A stretch of DNA of 64,000 nt from Clostridia bacterium (GCA_017516315.1 JAFXDE010000023.1:1-64000), one strand, 5' to 3'; shown: positions 36,045 through 45,290, counted from the first letter of the stretch. Numbers and translations are program-made. The notes: generated by a model from the letters alone, not told the origin.

Positions 36045-36473
36045 ATGGCATCAGTTAATTTCACTACCGAAGCAAACGGCTACAATATCGAAGAAGTAGA
36101 TAAATATATAGCTATGATTCAGCAGGAATATGCTAACGCTATCGCCTGGGGCGAAGAAAACGAAAGAAAATTCGAGCAGCTCAAAAACGATATGCAGGAG
36201 CTGGGCATATATTTTACCATCGAAGAAAACAATCACAGCGAGGTTATCGAAAAGGTTTTCGAGGAGCTCAGTAAAACCGTAGCTAAAATAAAGGTTGACG
36301 CTGACAAAAGAGCTAACGAAATCATCGAAGCCGCCCACGAAAAATCAAAGGCTATCGTCCGTCAGGCTATGGAAAAATCCGTAGAGATAAGAACAGATAA
36401 TACCACCATTATGAAAAACCTCAAAAGCATCAACGATATGATAGAGGTTATACTCGAAAAGAACGCTTATTGA
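36045..36473 (+). CDS. DivIVA-domain coiled-coil protein
   Basis: A 142-residue protein starting with the DivIVA membrane-curvature motif (FTTEANGYNIEEVDKYIAMI) followed by coiled coil to the end (VIEKVFEELSKTVAKIKVDA). DivIVA-like proteins gather at poles or septa and position division, wall or sporulation factors. It is shorter than Bacillus DivIVA, so it may be a GpsB/DivIVA relative. The next gene, 38 bases on, encodes an acidic membrane protein and is probably its partner by position. Confidence 0.85.
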   Translation: MASVNFTTEANGYNIEEVDKYIAMIQQEYANAIAWGEENERKFEQLKNDMQELGIYFTIEENNHSEVIEKVFEELSKTVAKIKVDADKRANEIIEAAHEKSKAIVRQAMEKSVEIRTDNTTIMKNLKSINDMIEVILEKNAY

Positions 36474-36511
36474 TAAAGGGAATTTGAAAACTAAGAAAAG
36501 GAAGTGATAGG

Positions 36512-37900
36512 ATGGCAGGTTACAGACCTAAAAGCCTGGATGAACTAAACAGCATTTTCGATAAGACTATGGCGGCAGAAAAGGCTATAAGAAAAGGCTC
36601 CTCCTTGCTCGAAAAGGGAGAGGACGGCTTTTCCTCCTTTTCCGTACAGTCCGAAAACGAAACGCCCGGAAATGCCCTTACGGAAGAAAAGCAGTCCGAA
36701 GAAATTACCGACAGCGTCAGCGATTTCATAGCCAGATTCACCGTTCAGACTCAGGCGGAGACCGTCAGAGCTAAACCGCAGATGACGGTTATCGCTCCCG
36801 AGCCTGTAAAAAAAGAATTTGAAATCTTAAATGATGACCCTGCTCCCGAGACACAGACAGCACAGACTGAAGCAGAAAAGCCCAGCCGTGATGAGCTTTT
36901 CGATGAATATATGAAGATAATGTCTGACGAGGAGGATGACGCTCCCGCTGAAAAAAAGCTGTCCAGAAAAGAAAAAAAGAAGCTCAGAAAAAAAGAAAAG
37001 GCTGAAAAAAAGAATTCTCCGCCACCTGAGCCCGAAGCAGAGACATCTCCTTCGGAGGAAGCTTTTACCGAAGAAGAGCCCGTCGCTGATGAGGAACCCG
37101 TAAGAGATGAATTTATTCCTTTTGAGGAAGAGTCTCCTTCCGAAGAGGAAGCAACGGTGGAAGAGACCGCTGCCGAAGAAGCCGAGCAGGAAATTTCCGA
37201 AGAAGAAAACGATGACTTTCATTTTCCCGAAAATTATACTCCGGGATGGATAAAGGAAAACGAAATCGCGGAGGAAAGTGAGAACGAAGAGGCAGAAAAG
37301 CTTAAGCCCGATTACGGTAAAATCTTTTTCAAAATCATTCTCAGCCTCCTTCTCGTAGCAGTGATAAGCACCGGCGCTCTCGCTACCCTGCTTAAAACAG
37401 TCGTAGCACCTAACACAGGAAAGCTTATAGCTGATAAGTATTATGTTTTTACCACATATAAGGATTACACAGATATCGGTATTTCAAAGGATACTCTCAT
37501 AGTGACCGAAAAGAAATATGCTGCTGAGGGTGAATTTTTCGTATATGTGGATTATGTAAGTAAAACCTTCGAGCTCGGAAAGCGTACCGACAGCATAACC
37601 AAGGAAGACGGAGAGGTTCTTTATGTTACCGAAAAGGACGGAGGACGCACTCTCGTTTCCCGGGATGACTGTAAGGGTGTAATCTATCTTACCTACACTG
37701 ACAGAGGCCGTCTGATAAGCTTCCTTACGGACAACTACATCATTATAGTAGCTGCGGCAGCTGTAATCTCACTCGTTATCGTTCTTCTCTTCGCTCTCGT
37801 TCTCAGAAACAGAAAGGATGACGAGTACGATGAATTTGAGGAAGAATTTATAGAAGAAGAGGAAGAGGATTTCGACGATATCTTCTCTACCATAGAATAA
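36512..37900 (+). CDS. bitopic/two-pass membrane protein with long acidic N-terminal region
   Basis: A 462-residue protein. The first 265 residues are disordered, Glu/Pro/Ser-rich with a Lys cluster (EKKLSRKEKKKLRKKEK) inside acidic sequence. A membrane helix (about 271-293, IILSLLLVAVISTGALATLL) leads to an external domain of about 100 residues (YVFTTYKDYTDIGISKDTLI), then a second helix (about 407-430) and an acidic cytoplasmic tail. No family recognised. It follows the divIVA-like gene and ends in a terminator, suggesting an envelope or division role. The SD is AGGAAGTGAT. Confidence 0.7.
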   Translation: MAGYRPKSLDELNSIFDKTMAAEKAIRKGSSLLEKGEDGFSSFSVQSENETPGNALTEEKQSEEITDSVSDFIARFTVQTQAETVRAKPQMTVIAPEPVKKEFEILNDDPAPETQTAQTEAEKPSRDELFDEYMKIMSDEEDDAPAEKKLSRKEKKKLRKKEKAEKKNSPPPEPEAETSPSEEAFTEEEPVADEEPVRDEFIPFEEESPSEEEATVEETAAEEAEQEISEEENDDFHFPENYTPGWIKENEIAEESENEEAEKLKPDYGKIFFKIILSLLLVAVISTGALATLLKTVVAPNTGKLIADKYYVFTTYKDYTDIGISKDTLIVTEKKYAAEGEFFVYVDYVSKTFELGKRTDSITKEDGEVLYVTEKDGGRTLVSRDDCKGVIYLTYTDRGRLISFLTDNYIIIVAAAAVISLVIVLLFALVLRNRKDDEYDEFEEEFIEEEEEDFDDIFSTIE

Positions 37901-37909
37901 AATAAATGC

Positions 37910-37950
37910 CCGCTGTAAGGACGCAGATGCCGATACAGCGGTCTTTTTTA
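37910..37950 (+). terminator. terminator of the divIVA-like operon
   Basis: CCGCTGTA / TACAGCGG with a 16-base loop, followed by TCTTTTTTA. Confidence 0.88.
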
Positions 37951-37954
37951 TAAA

Positions 37955-37980
37955 AATATCAGGGGCTGTAAAACAGCCCC
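37955..37980 (-). terminator. terminator of the secreted-protein gene at 37988
   Basis: GGGGCTGT / ACAGCCCC with a 3-base loop; the minus strand continues TGATATTTTTATA. It lies 8 bases after the stop. Confidence 0.8.
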
Positions 37981-37987
37981 ATGTTTA

Positions 37988-39013
37988 TTATTTGGTTAAA
38001 GTGAATACACAGGAAAGAGGATTACTGAACTCATCATAGGAATAGCCGTTATCGGGAGTAAAGGCTGAATAAAGGGAGTCGTTAAAGGTAACTACCATAT
38101 AAACCTTTTTGATGTCATCCTTATCCTTTAAGGTTTCGTTGAAATACTCCGAAACGATATCCTCACCGTCAGCAAGAACCGTGTCTATGATGATTACATC
38201 TTCATTATTAGGTCCGTAAATATCTGAAAAACGATAAGAAAGCTCATTATATTCCACAAGGTTTACGGGCTTTTCAAGGACCTCATCCCAGCCTGTGCAA
38301 AGATAAAGGGAAGCGCCTTTTTTCATAGCCTCAGCATCTACCTCATCAATGCGCTTGAGGTGAGTCTGATTACGCAGTAAATAAGTGTCTACATAAAAGA
38401 GTACTCTTTCGTCGCCGTTATGTACTTTGAAATCCTCATCTGCATAGTACATACTATTCATTACGAGGTCGTAATACTTAGGAGCGTTCGGGTCCTTTGG
38501 TACATAGTTTTCATTAAATTCCACTACGATTTTATAAATTCCGAGGAATTTACCTATGAGTCTTCTGAGCGCCTCAAAGGTAGTTTTTACGATTCGTGCG
38601 ACTCTGACATCGTTATCCTGCTTTTCGGACCATACAGCATAAAGGTAAACAGTACCGTCTACATAGATTTTATCTCCTGCATAGTAACGGTTTCCTTTAG
38701 TATCCTGCCAGCAGATAAACTCATAATCGATAGAAAGCGGGGTATCACTTGTGATAGTGTATGTGCCGGGATTTTCGAAGCTGATAGAGGGAGAGGGCTT
38801 ATAAACTACGCTTACACCGTCGAGAGTGTCAATATCATAGATAACACCGTATCCCAGAGGAGTATCTTCCTCGAATTCGACACCTAAAAGCTTTTCGAAA
38901 AAGTCGATTGAAAGCTCGCCGATAACACCTTTTCCGCCTGCAGCAGAAGAAGGAAGCGCGAAGCAGGAGAAAATGCAGATAACAGAAAGAACAATAGCTA
39001 AAAGTTTTTTCAT
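37988..39013 (-). CDS. secreted protein with an InlB-type B-repeat
   Basis: A 341-residue protein with a clear signal peptide (LLAIVLSVICIFSCFALPSSAA). Around residues 85-135 is one Listeria-Bacteroides/InlB B-repeat-like unit, DYEFICWQDTKGNRYYAGD then VYLYAVW, a beta-grasp module common on surface proteins. The C-terminal 200 residues (YYDLVMNSMYYADED, DVIIIDTVLADGEDIVSEYF) match no family I know. No sortase signal or anchor is seen, so it is probably released. Single-gene unit. Confidence 0.75.
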   Translation of the reverse strand: MKKLLAIVLSVICIFSCFALPSSAAGGKGVIGELSIDFFEKLLGVEFEEDTPLGYGVIYDIDTLDGVSVVYKPSPSISFENPGTYTITSDTPLSIDYEFICWQDTKGNRYYAGDKIYVDGTVYLYAVWSEKQDNDVRVARIVKTTFEALRRLIGKFLGIYKIVVEFNENYVPKDPNAPKYYDLVMNSMYYADEDFKVHNGDERVLFYVDTYLLRNQTHLKRIDEVDAEAMKKGASLYLCTGWDEVLEKPVNLVEYNELSYRFSDIYGPNNEDVIIIDTVLADGEDIVSEYFNETLKDKDDIKKVYMVVTFNDSLYSAFTPDNGYSYDEFSNPLSCVFTLTK

Positions 39014-39155
39014 AATTTTTACCTCCTTTTTATAGGTACAGAGTTATTATATATCATCAAAAAGAGCTTTTAATTACAAAAAAGAAAAATAAATAATTTT
39101 ATTGCACTTTAAGCACTATGTAAACAAAATAGTAATAAATTGGCAATAAATAATA

Positions 39156-39184
39156 TTTACTTTTATATAAAAAAACAGTATTAT
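39156..39184 (+). promoter_or_regulatory. predicted promoter of rimI-tsaD
   Basis: TTTACT, 17 bases, TATTAT on the plus strand, about 48 bases before the chosen rimI start. Confidence 0.6.
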
Positions 39185-39231
39185 ATATAATAGATATATA
39201 TGTGATTTTTAGATGCGAGAGAGAAAAAGCT

Positions 39232-39672
39232 ATGGAAATACTGCCCGGAATTATGACCAAAGAGGATATACCCTTTATAGCAGAGCTGGAAAAGGAATGC
39301 TTTTCCGCGCCCTGGACAGAAAAGGGTCTGGAAGAGGAGCTGACAAACGAAAATGCAGTTTTCTTTACTGCCAAGCGCAACGGATGCTTAGTCGGCTATA
39401 TGGGTATGCACTGTGTTCTCGACGAATGTTATGTAGCTAATGTAGCCGTCAGAAAAACGGAGAGAAGAAAGGGAATCGGCAGGCTTCTTCTCCGTTATGC
39501 CGAGACGAAAGCCAGAGAAAGGGGCTGCTCCTTTATAAGCCTCGAGGTCAGAATCAGTAATCTCGCCGCTATCGCTCTTTACGAAAATGAAGGCTACGAA
39601 AAAATGGGAGAAAGAAAAAACTTTTACTCTTCTCCTACCGAAAATGCTCTGATAATGACTAAAAATTTATAA
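39232..39672 (+). CDS. rimI: ribosomal-protein-alanine N-acetyltransferase
   Basis: A GNAT enzyme that in other bacteria acetylates the N-terminus of ribosomal protein S18. The acetyl-CoA loop lies in VRKTERRKGIGRLLLRYAE; the preceding VANVAV, SLEVRISNLAAIALYENEGY and the final RKNFYSSPTENALIM are characteristic. An upstream GTG frame is ten codons longer; I prefer the ATG at 39232, which has a weak GAGAG before it. The gene directly precedes tsaD, the usual arrangement. Confidence 0.9.
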   Translation: MEILPGIMTKEDIPFIAELEKECFSAPWTEKGLEEELTNENAVFFTAKRNGCLVGYMGMHCVLDECYVANVAVRKTERRKGIGRLLLRYAETKARERGCSFISLEVRISNLAAIALYENEGYEKMGERKNFYSSPTENALIMTKNL

Positions 39673-39685
39673 TAGGACTGATAAT

Positions 39686-40690
39686 ATGAAAATTTTAGCA
39701 ATCGAATCCTCCTGTGACGAAACCGCCGCAAGTGTAGTTGAAAACGGCAGGGAGGTTCTCTCAAATGTAGTTGCCTCACAGGTGGCTGAGCATAAAATCT
39801 ACGGAGGCGTCGTACCCGAAATAGCATCACGAAGACACGCCGAGGCTATCTCTTCCGTTACGAGGAAGGCTCTCGAGGATGCACAGTGTGAGCTTTCGGA
39901 CATAGATGCCATCGCCGTAACCTATGCGCCCGGTCTTATCGGTGCGCTTCTGGTAGGTGTAAACTATGCTAAAAGTCTCTCTTACGCGGGAAATATTCCC
40001 TTGATACCCGTACATCATCTCCGTTCACACATCGCCGCAAACTATATCACGCATAAGGATCTGAAGCCGCCTTTCTTCTGTCTTGTCGTAAGCGGAGGAA
40101 ACACCCTTATGGCAGAGGTAAAGGATTATACGGACTTCAATATTATCGGCAGAACAAGAGACGATGCAGCCGGCGAGGCTCTCGATAAGGCAGCGAGAAC
40201 TATGGGTATACCCTATCCCGGCGGTCTCAACCTCGACAGACTGGCAAAGGACGGAGACAGCACAGCCTATAAATTCCCCACGCCCAAGGTGGAAAACGCT
40301 CCCTACGATTTCAGCTTTTCGGGACTTAAAACCTCCGTCATAAACATTATTCATAATGCCCGTCAGAAGGGCGAGGAAATTAACGAAAGGGATCTCGGCG
40401 CTTCCTTTATGAAAAGCGTCAGCTCCTGTCTTTGCAAAAACACAGAAAAGGCTATGAAGGACTTCGGACATAAAACTCTCGTTCTGGCAGGCGGTGTTTC
40501 CGCCAACTCTGTTCTCAGGGCCGATATAGAATCTATGTGTAAAAGAAACGGCTGGAAGCTCTATCTCCCCGAGCTTTCTCTCTGCGGAGACAATGCAGCT
40601 ATGGTCGGTGCGCAGGGCTATTACGAATATTTAAGCGGTAACCTGGCTGGCCCCGAGCTTAATGCTTATGCGGGTATGGAAATTGATTGA
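39686..40690 (+). CDS. tsaD: tRNA threonylcarbamoyladenosine transferase subunit TsaD
   Basis: Transfers threonylcarbamoyl to A37 of ANN-decoding tRNAs with TsaB and TsaE. ASKHA-fold marks: LAIESSCDETAASVV, GGVVPEIASRRH, VTYAPGLIGALLVG, VVSGGNTLMAEV, GRTRDDAAGEALDKAARTMG and LAGGVSANSVLR. The metal site HxxxH, HMEGH in E. coli, reads HHLRSHIAANY, keeping both His but not the Glu-Gly. Length 334 is normal. Thirteen bases separate it from rimI. tsaB and tsaE are not in the window. Confidence 0.96.
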   Translation: MKILAIESSCDETAASVVENGREVLSNVVASQVAEHKIYGGVVPEIASRRHAEAISSVTRKALEDAQCELSDIDAIAVTYAPGLIGALLVGVNYAKSLSYAGNIPLIPVHHLRSHIAANYITHKDLKPPFFCLVVSGGNTLMAEVKDYTDFNIIGRTRDDAAGEALDKAARTMGIPYPGGLNLDRLAKDGDSTAYKFPTPKVENAPYDFSFSGLKTSVINIIHNARQKGEEINERDLGASFMKSVSSCLCKNTEKAMKDFGHKTLVLAGGVSANSVLRADIESMCKRNGWKLYLPELSLCGDNAAMVGAQGYYEYLSGNLAGPELNAYAGMEID

Positions 40691-40726
40691 GCAATGAATA
40701 TAATCTGAAGAAAAGGAAGTGAAAGA

Positions 40727-42691
40727 ATGAAAAAAGCGAAAAGTCTGATACTTACCCTTTTTACTTTAGTGCTTTTCAGTCTCTGTCTGTCTCTTGACTC
40801 TCAGGCTGCAATGGCTGACAAAGAGGTTAAAAGCAGAATTTCGGCTTATTCCGGCTCTTATGTGAAGGCTGAAAAGGGAGTTGCATATCTCGAATACGAG
40901 GATTGGGACCCTTCCGAAGAAAAAATGTATGAGGTTATAAGTAAAATAGCCGAAAATCTCATGGCAGAGCCCGTAGAGGATTACTGCAGAGTAAATATTA
41001 AATTTTTCTTTACCCATGAGCCCTACGGCAGTGATTTTCAAACCTTTTTCGAAAAGCTTTCCCTGGTCAAGAAAAAATTCGGAAACTTCTTTACGGAATG
41101 GAGCCGCTACAATAAAATGACCATGAGCGTCACTTCCTATAAGGGCGGAGAATATTTCAGCGCTAACTTTAATCTTTTCCTTAACGGAAGTGAACAGGAT
41201 AAGTACGGTAAGGCATACGATGAAAAGCTCCTTTCTCTCGTAAGCCGGGCACAGCAGGAATGTGACAGCAATATGGAAATGGTGCAGTTTTTCCTGAAAT
41301 GGCTCGACGAAAATGCAAAATATATGATTTTTACGGGCTATACCAATGACCCCAGATACGCCCTCAATGTAGGCTACACCGTATGCGGAGGCTACGCCAA
41401 CGCCTTCAAGGATTTATGCAATGCGGCAGGAATACCTGCCATAGTTCCCGTAAATATGGAGGCCAATCACGCCTGGAGTCAGGTTTATGTAAACGGTATC
41501 TGGTATACGGCTGACCTTTGCAATGTGGTAAAATCAAAAAGCGGCTCCTATAACGGCTATCTTTTCACGGACCCGGACCTTTCCACGGACTGTAATGATT
41601 TCGTGGAAAAGCATAAGAAGGATTATGTGAACAGCTTTAAATACAGAGACACCGTAAATCTTTCTGTCTGCAGCTTCAGCTATAAAAAATCCTTCAGCTT
41701 TACAGGTAAAACCATTACACCCGACCTTACGGTAAAATTCGGCGATAAAACCCTTAAAGCGGGAGTAGATTATACGGTAGATTATATGTACAATAAATAC
41801 CCCGGAACGGGAAAAATATTTTTAGAGGGTGTCAAAAAGAACGGATACAGAGGAAGCAAAACTCTTTCCTTTAAAATCAGTCTTCCCAAGCTTGATGTAA
41901 CCGCCGAGGAGGGGAAAACCTCAGTCAAGCTTTCCTGGAATAAGGTGGCGGGCGCTGACGGATACATAGTAAGACTCTATAACTCTAAAACTGACAGCTA
42001 TAAGGATATAGACAAGGTAAAGGATACCTCCTGTACAGTAAAAAATCTTTCTCCCGGAAAAAAATATAAGCTCGCCGTGAGAGCTTATGTTTCCGAAAAC
42101 GGAAATGTATACAGGGGAGATAACAGCTCAGTAACTGTTTACACTCTTCCCGGTAAGGTGAAAAATCTTAAGGCCTCCTCCGTTACCGATTCATCCCTCA
42201 AGCTTAAATGGTCAGCTATGGACGTAGCGGAAAAATATGAGGTACAGATAAGCACCGACGGCAAAAAGTGGAAAACCGAGGCCACGGTCAGAAAGAATTC
42301 CTACACCTTCAAAAAGCTTTCGGCAAATAAAAAATACTATTTCCGCGTAAGAGCCGTAAGTGACAGCGGAAAGGGCTCCTACAGCGATAAAAAGGCCTTT
42401 ACCACTCTTTTACCTGAGCCCGAGGTAAAGGCTAAGGCAGGCAAGAAAAAAATCTCTGTCAGCTGGGATAAAATCAAAAGCGCAAAGGGCTATGTAGTAG
42501 TCTGCGCCAGAAACAAAGATATGATGAATAATAAAAAGGTAACCGTCAAAAAGGGCAGCAAGACTACTGCCACGGTCAAAGGCCTTAAATCAAAGAAGAA
42601 TTATTACATAAAAGTCAGAGCCTATAAAACCGTATACGGAGAAAGAGTTTACGGAAGCTATTCAGAAGCAGTAAAGGTAAAGGTTAAATAA
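40727..42691 (+). CDS. secreted transglutaminase-like protein with three FN3 domains
   Basis: A 654-residue exported protein: signal peptide (SLILTLFTLVLFSLCLSL), a transglutaminase/cysteine-protease-like core with Cys in TVCGGYANAFKDLC (about 221), His in NHAWSQVYVNG (about 246) and Asp in WYTADL (about 260), then an Ig-like module (FSFTGKTITPDLTVKFGDKT) and three fibronectin type III domains (LPKLDVTAEEGKTSVKLSW and two repeats), ending Lys-rich. No anchor is seen. It probably acts on wall or extracellular protein; the reaction could be hydrolysis or cross-linking. AGGAAGTGAA precedes the ATG. Confidence 0.87.
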   Translation: MKKAKSLILTLFTLVLFSLCLSLDSQAAMADKEVKSRISAYSGSYVKAEKGVAYLEYEDWDPSEEKMYEVISKIAENLMAEPVEDYCRVNIKFFFTHEPYGSDFQTFFEKLSLVKKKFGNFFTEWSRYNKMTMSVTSYKGGEYFSANFNLFLNGSEQDKYGKAYDEKLLSLVSRAQQECDSNMEMVQFFLKWLDENAKYMIFTGYTNDPRYALNVGYTVCGGYANAFKDLCNAAGIPAIVPVNMEANHAWSQVYVNGIWYTADLCNVVKSKSGSYNGYLFTDPDLSTDCNDFVEKHKKDYVNSFKYRDTVNLSVCSFSYKKSFSFTGKTITPDLTVKFGDKTLKAGVDYTVDYMYNKYPGTGKIFLEGVKKNGYRGSKTLSFKISLPKLDVTAEEGKTSVKLSWNKVAGADGYIVRLYNSKTDSYKDIDKVKDTSCTVKNLSPGKKYKLAVRAYVSENGNVYRGDNSSVTVYTLPGKVKNLKASSVTDSSLKLKWSAMDVAEKYEVQISTDGKKWKTEATVRKNSYTFKKLSANKKYYFRVRAVSDSGKGSYSDKKAFTTLLPEPEVKAKAGKKKISVSWDKIKSAKGYVVVCARNKDMMNNKKVTVKKGSKTTATVKGLKSKKNYYIKVRAYKTVYGERVYGSYSEAVKVKVK

Positions 42692-42696
42692 AGTAA

Positions 42697-42738
42697 TCCC
42701 GCCGCAGTCCGAAAGGATTTTACGGCGGGAATTTTTAT
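42697..42738. terminator. bidirectional terminator
   Basis: TCCCGCCG / CGGCGGGA with an 18-base loop and ATTTTT after it on the plus strand. It overlaps the last codon of the convergent gene at 42735. Confidence 0.85.
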
Positions 42739-43211
42739 ATGTCAGTTTTTTTCAGTCTGCCATGGGAATAAACACCCATGGAAAGGAAAAGAATAACGAA
42801 GATGTGTATTATCACTTCGATGTAAAGGTCATCGGAAAAGGAGTCGGGGAACTGTCTTAATACCACGAACATAAAAAAGAGGAGACAGAGAAAGTCCAGA
42901 GTGTAAAAGGCGAGTCCGAGCTTGATAAATTTCGGATTTCTTACGGTGAGAACAGTAACGAGAATATATACCAGAAAGAATACCGCCGTAACACCGTAGG
43001 CTACATACGGATTTACCGTCCCCCCGTGACCGAGCTTGAGCATCATTTCGGGAACCGATAAGCTGAAATGAAAATCGAAGTTACCCGTAATAAAATAGCG
43101 GATAACATATATGATGCCCAGCACGCCTACCAGGGTAAAAGCCGTATTGGCTGATTTTACATTGGTTTCGTGTTTTTTGATTATATCTTCTTTGGTGAAA
43201 TTCTTATTCAT
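42735..43211 (-). CDS. four-helix membrane protein, unknown
   Basis: A 158-residue protein with four hydrophobic segments (AFTLVGVLGIIYVIRYF, AYGVTAVFFLVYILVTVL, LDFLCLLFFMFVVL, IHIFVILFLSMGVY) and short basic ends. No family recognised. It starts 10 bases after trmL ends on the same strand and is probably co-transcribed with it; there is no evident functional link. Confidence 0.65.
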   Translation of the reverse strand: MNKNFTKEDIIKKHETNVKSANTAFTLVGVLGIIYVIRYFITGNFDFHFSLSVPEMMLKLGHGGTVNPYVAYGVTAVFFLVYILVTVLTVRNPKFIKLGLAFYTLDFLCLLFFMFVVLRQFPDSFSDDLYIEVIIHIFVILFLSMGVYSHGRLKKTDI

Positions 43212-43221
43212 AAGAGCCTCC

Positions 43222-43719
43222 TTACCAGGTAAATTTCGTCAGCTGACCTTCGCACAAAAGACCGGGATAATTCCACTGACGAAGAATTTCATAGGTTACG
43301 ATAGCGGCAGTATTCGAGAGATTAAGACTTCTCGCATCGTCCACCATAGGTATACGCAGAGAGGTTTCTTCATTATTCTTTAAAAGCTCCTCGGGAAGAC
43401 CGGCATCCTCTCTTCCGAAAATAATGAAGGTATTTTTCGGAAAATCGACATCGGAAAAAATATGCTTGCCCTTAGTAGTGAGATAAAAGAAATTGCCGCC
43501 TTTATTTTTTTCGAAAAAATCCTCGAGACCGTCATAGTAGGTTATATCGAGCATATGCCAGTAGTCGAGGCCTGCTCTTTTTAATTTTTTATCGTCTACC
43601 GTAAATCCCATAGGCTTGACCAGATGAAGCGCTGCACCCGTTGCGGCACAGGTACGGGCGATATTTCCTGTATTCTGCGGAATCTGCGGTTCGACGAGAA
43701 CAATGTTTATGTCGGACAT
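43222..43719 (-). CDS. trmL: tRNA (cytidine/uridine(34)-2'-O)-methyltransferase
   Basis: A SPOUT-class methyltransferase that ribose-methylates the wobble base of certain tRNA-Leu. The knot motifs are clear: VLVEPQIPQNTGNIARTCAA near the start, IIFGREDAGLPEELL and RIPMVDDARSLNLSNTAAIV near the end. The 165-residue length is typical of stand-alone TrmL. First gene of a two-gene unit. Confidence 0.94.
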   Translation of the reverse strand: MSDINIVLVEPQIPQNTGNIARTCAATGAALHLVKPMGFTVDDKKLKRAGLDYWHMLDITYYDGLEDFFEKNKGGNFFYLTTKGKHIFSDVDFPKNTFIIFGREDAGLPEELLKNNEETSLRIPMVDDARSLNLSNTAAIVTYEILRQWNYPGLLCEGQLTKFTW

Positions 43720-43877
43720 AGCTTGCTCCTTTAGTTTTTTCTCGAAATATTATATCATACTTTCCCTTAAAAATAAATAATGAAAGAAATTTTTTCTTCT
43801 TATATTTGCTTTTTCTGAGGAAAAAATATAAATGTTCCTGCAAGGGACAAGATAACAAATCAAAGAAGAGGGATAAA

Positions 43878-44057
43878 ATGAAAAAGAACAGTCTTATGAC
43901 AGGTATAGGCATCGGTATGGCTGTCGGCGGTGTAACTGCCTTCGCCAAGGGTATGCTTAAAGGCAGCGGTATGAAACGCAGTATGAAGAAAAATATGAAC
44001 AAGGCTATGAAATCCATGGAAGGTCTCGTGTCCGACATAGGCTATATGTTCAGGTAA
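43878..44057 (+). CDS. 59-residue small protein, Gly/Met/Lys-rich
   Basis: A longer frame exists, but GAGGG sits just before the ATG at 43878. The protein KKNSLMTGIGIGMAVGGVTA followed by a Lys/Met helix (MKRSMKKNMNKAMKSMEGLV) has one Gly-rich hydrophobic segment and a basic amphipathic part, like YtxH-type membrane-associated small proteins. The 175 bases that follow before the next gene hold nothing I can assign. Confidence 0.65.
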   Translation: MKKNSLMTGIGIGMAVGGVTAFAKGMLKGSGMKRSMKKNMNKAMKSMEGLVSDIGYMFR

Positions 44058-44232
44058 GGGATGAGGCAAGGAATAAGGGTCAAGAATGTGACAGATTTTT
44101 GATAAAGGTAAAGTTACTGTCCCACGAATTAATCTGTTATGGGAATCGGCGGCGCAGATGACAGAGACGCTCTCACATTACGGAAAAACTTGGCCCTTTG
44201 CCTTTCTGTATTTACATAAAGGGGGAATAATT

Positions 44233-45243
44233 ATGAAAAAATACATTATATTTGCTGTTATATTTGTTTTGAGCTTTGCTTTATGCGGCTGCGCTATGGA
44301 GGATAATGATCTTACCTCCGAGTTTCAGTCTGCCCCGCAGTCACAAGAAAGCTCGCAGAGTCAGCAGGAGAGCTCGTCGGAACAGGAGGCGGCGCCGAAG
44401 ATTAATTCTTCTACGGTTCTGAATGAAGATAACATCGCTGAAGAGACGGAAATGATAATAACGGGTGAAAAAAGCGCAGATGCCCCTTCAGGCTTTGCAC
44501 CTCTTAAAACAGTTTCATATTCTGTCACAAAAGCACCTGACGGTGTACAGGATAAGAAGCTATCCCATTCCCACGGTCCTGCCTCGGGAGGAAAGGCTCA
44601 TTTTACCGTAGAGGAGTTTCAGGACACCTTTGACCGCTACGGTGCAGTAACTCTTGACAGAAAAAGTAAGGATAAGGTGCTGTATCTTACCTTCGACTGT
44701 GGCTACGAATACGAAAATCTTACAGCCCGTATCTTGGATACACTTAAGGAAAAACAGGTTCCCGCTACTTTTTTCTGCACTCTTGACCATATCGAAAAAG
44801 AAAAAGAGCTTATCGCCCGTATGATAAAAGAGGGACACATCGTAGGAAATCATTCGACCACTCATCCCTCCTTTGCTGAAATTTCCCGCGAAAAGATGAT
44901 AAAGGAAATCGAAGAGACAGAAAATTATCTTCGTGAAAGCTTCGGCTATGTAGCAAAATATTTCCGTTTTCCTGCCGGTGAATATACGGAAAATGCTCTC
45001 GATACGGTAAAAAGCATGGGATATATGAGCGTTTTCTGGTCCGTGGCCTACGATGACTGGAATACCGATAATGTAAGGGGTAAGGACTACGCTGTTGAAA
45101 AGGTGCTGTCGAGGCTTCATCCCGGCGCCATTATTCTTCTTCACAGTGTTTCGAAAGATAACGCAGATGCTCTGGGTGAGATAATCGATAAGGCAAGAGA
45201 AGAAGGCTATAGCTTCAGAGCTCTTACGGATTATAAGGGATAA
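44233..45243 (+). CDS. PdaA-like polysaccharide deacetylase lipoprotein
   Basis: A NodB-fold deacetylase likely acting on peptidoglycan; in Bacillus, PdaA deacetylates muramic acid on the way to the delta-lactam of the spore cortex. The first motif reads YLTFDCGYEYENL, matching PdaA TFDNGYE rather than the usual TFDDG; HSTTHPSF carries metal-binding His, RFPAGEY and ILLHSVS follow. Lipobox LSFALCGCAM predicts a lipid anchor with a Ser/Gln-rich spacer. The upstream extension is rejected because AAAGGGGGAA is spaced for this ATG. Length 336. Confidence 0.85.
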   Translation: MKKYIIFAVIFVLSFALCGCAMEDNDLTSEFQSAPQSQESSQSQQESSSEQEAAPKINSSTVLNEDNIAEETEMIITGEKSADAPSGFAPLKTVSYSVTKAPDGVQDKKLSHSHGPASGGKAHFTVEEFQDTFDRYGAVTLDRKSKDKVLYLTFDCGYEYENLTARILDTLKEKQVPATFFCTLDHIEKEKELIARMIKEGHIVGNHSTTHPSFAEISREKMIKEIEETENYLRESFGYVAKYFRFPAGEYTENALDTVKSMGYMSVFWSVAYDDWNTDNVRGKDYAVEKVLSRLHPGAIILLHSVSKDNADALGEIIDKAREEGYSFRALTDYKG

Positions 45244-45245
45244 AC

Positions 45246-45287
45246 AAAAAACCGCTATGCACTGCACAGCGGTTTAAACTTTTTTAC
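45246..45287. terminator. bidirectional terminator (deacetylase / glyQS)
   Basis: AAACCGCT / AGCGGTTT with an 11-base loop. T-runs flank it on both strands, stronger for the minus strand, on which glyQS ends 4 bases away. Confidence 0.88.
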
Positions 45288-45290
45288 GGC

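Noticed and set aside
36827..37222. 131-codon Phe/Leu/Arg-rich frame opposite the acidic membrane protein
   Set aside because: Composition is the mirror of Glu/Lys codons on the coding strand; a shadow.
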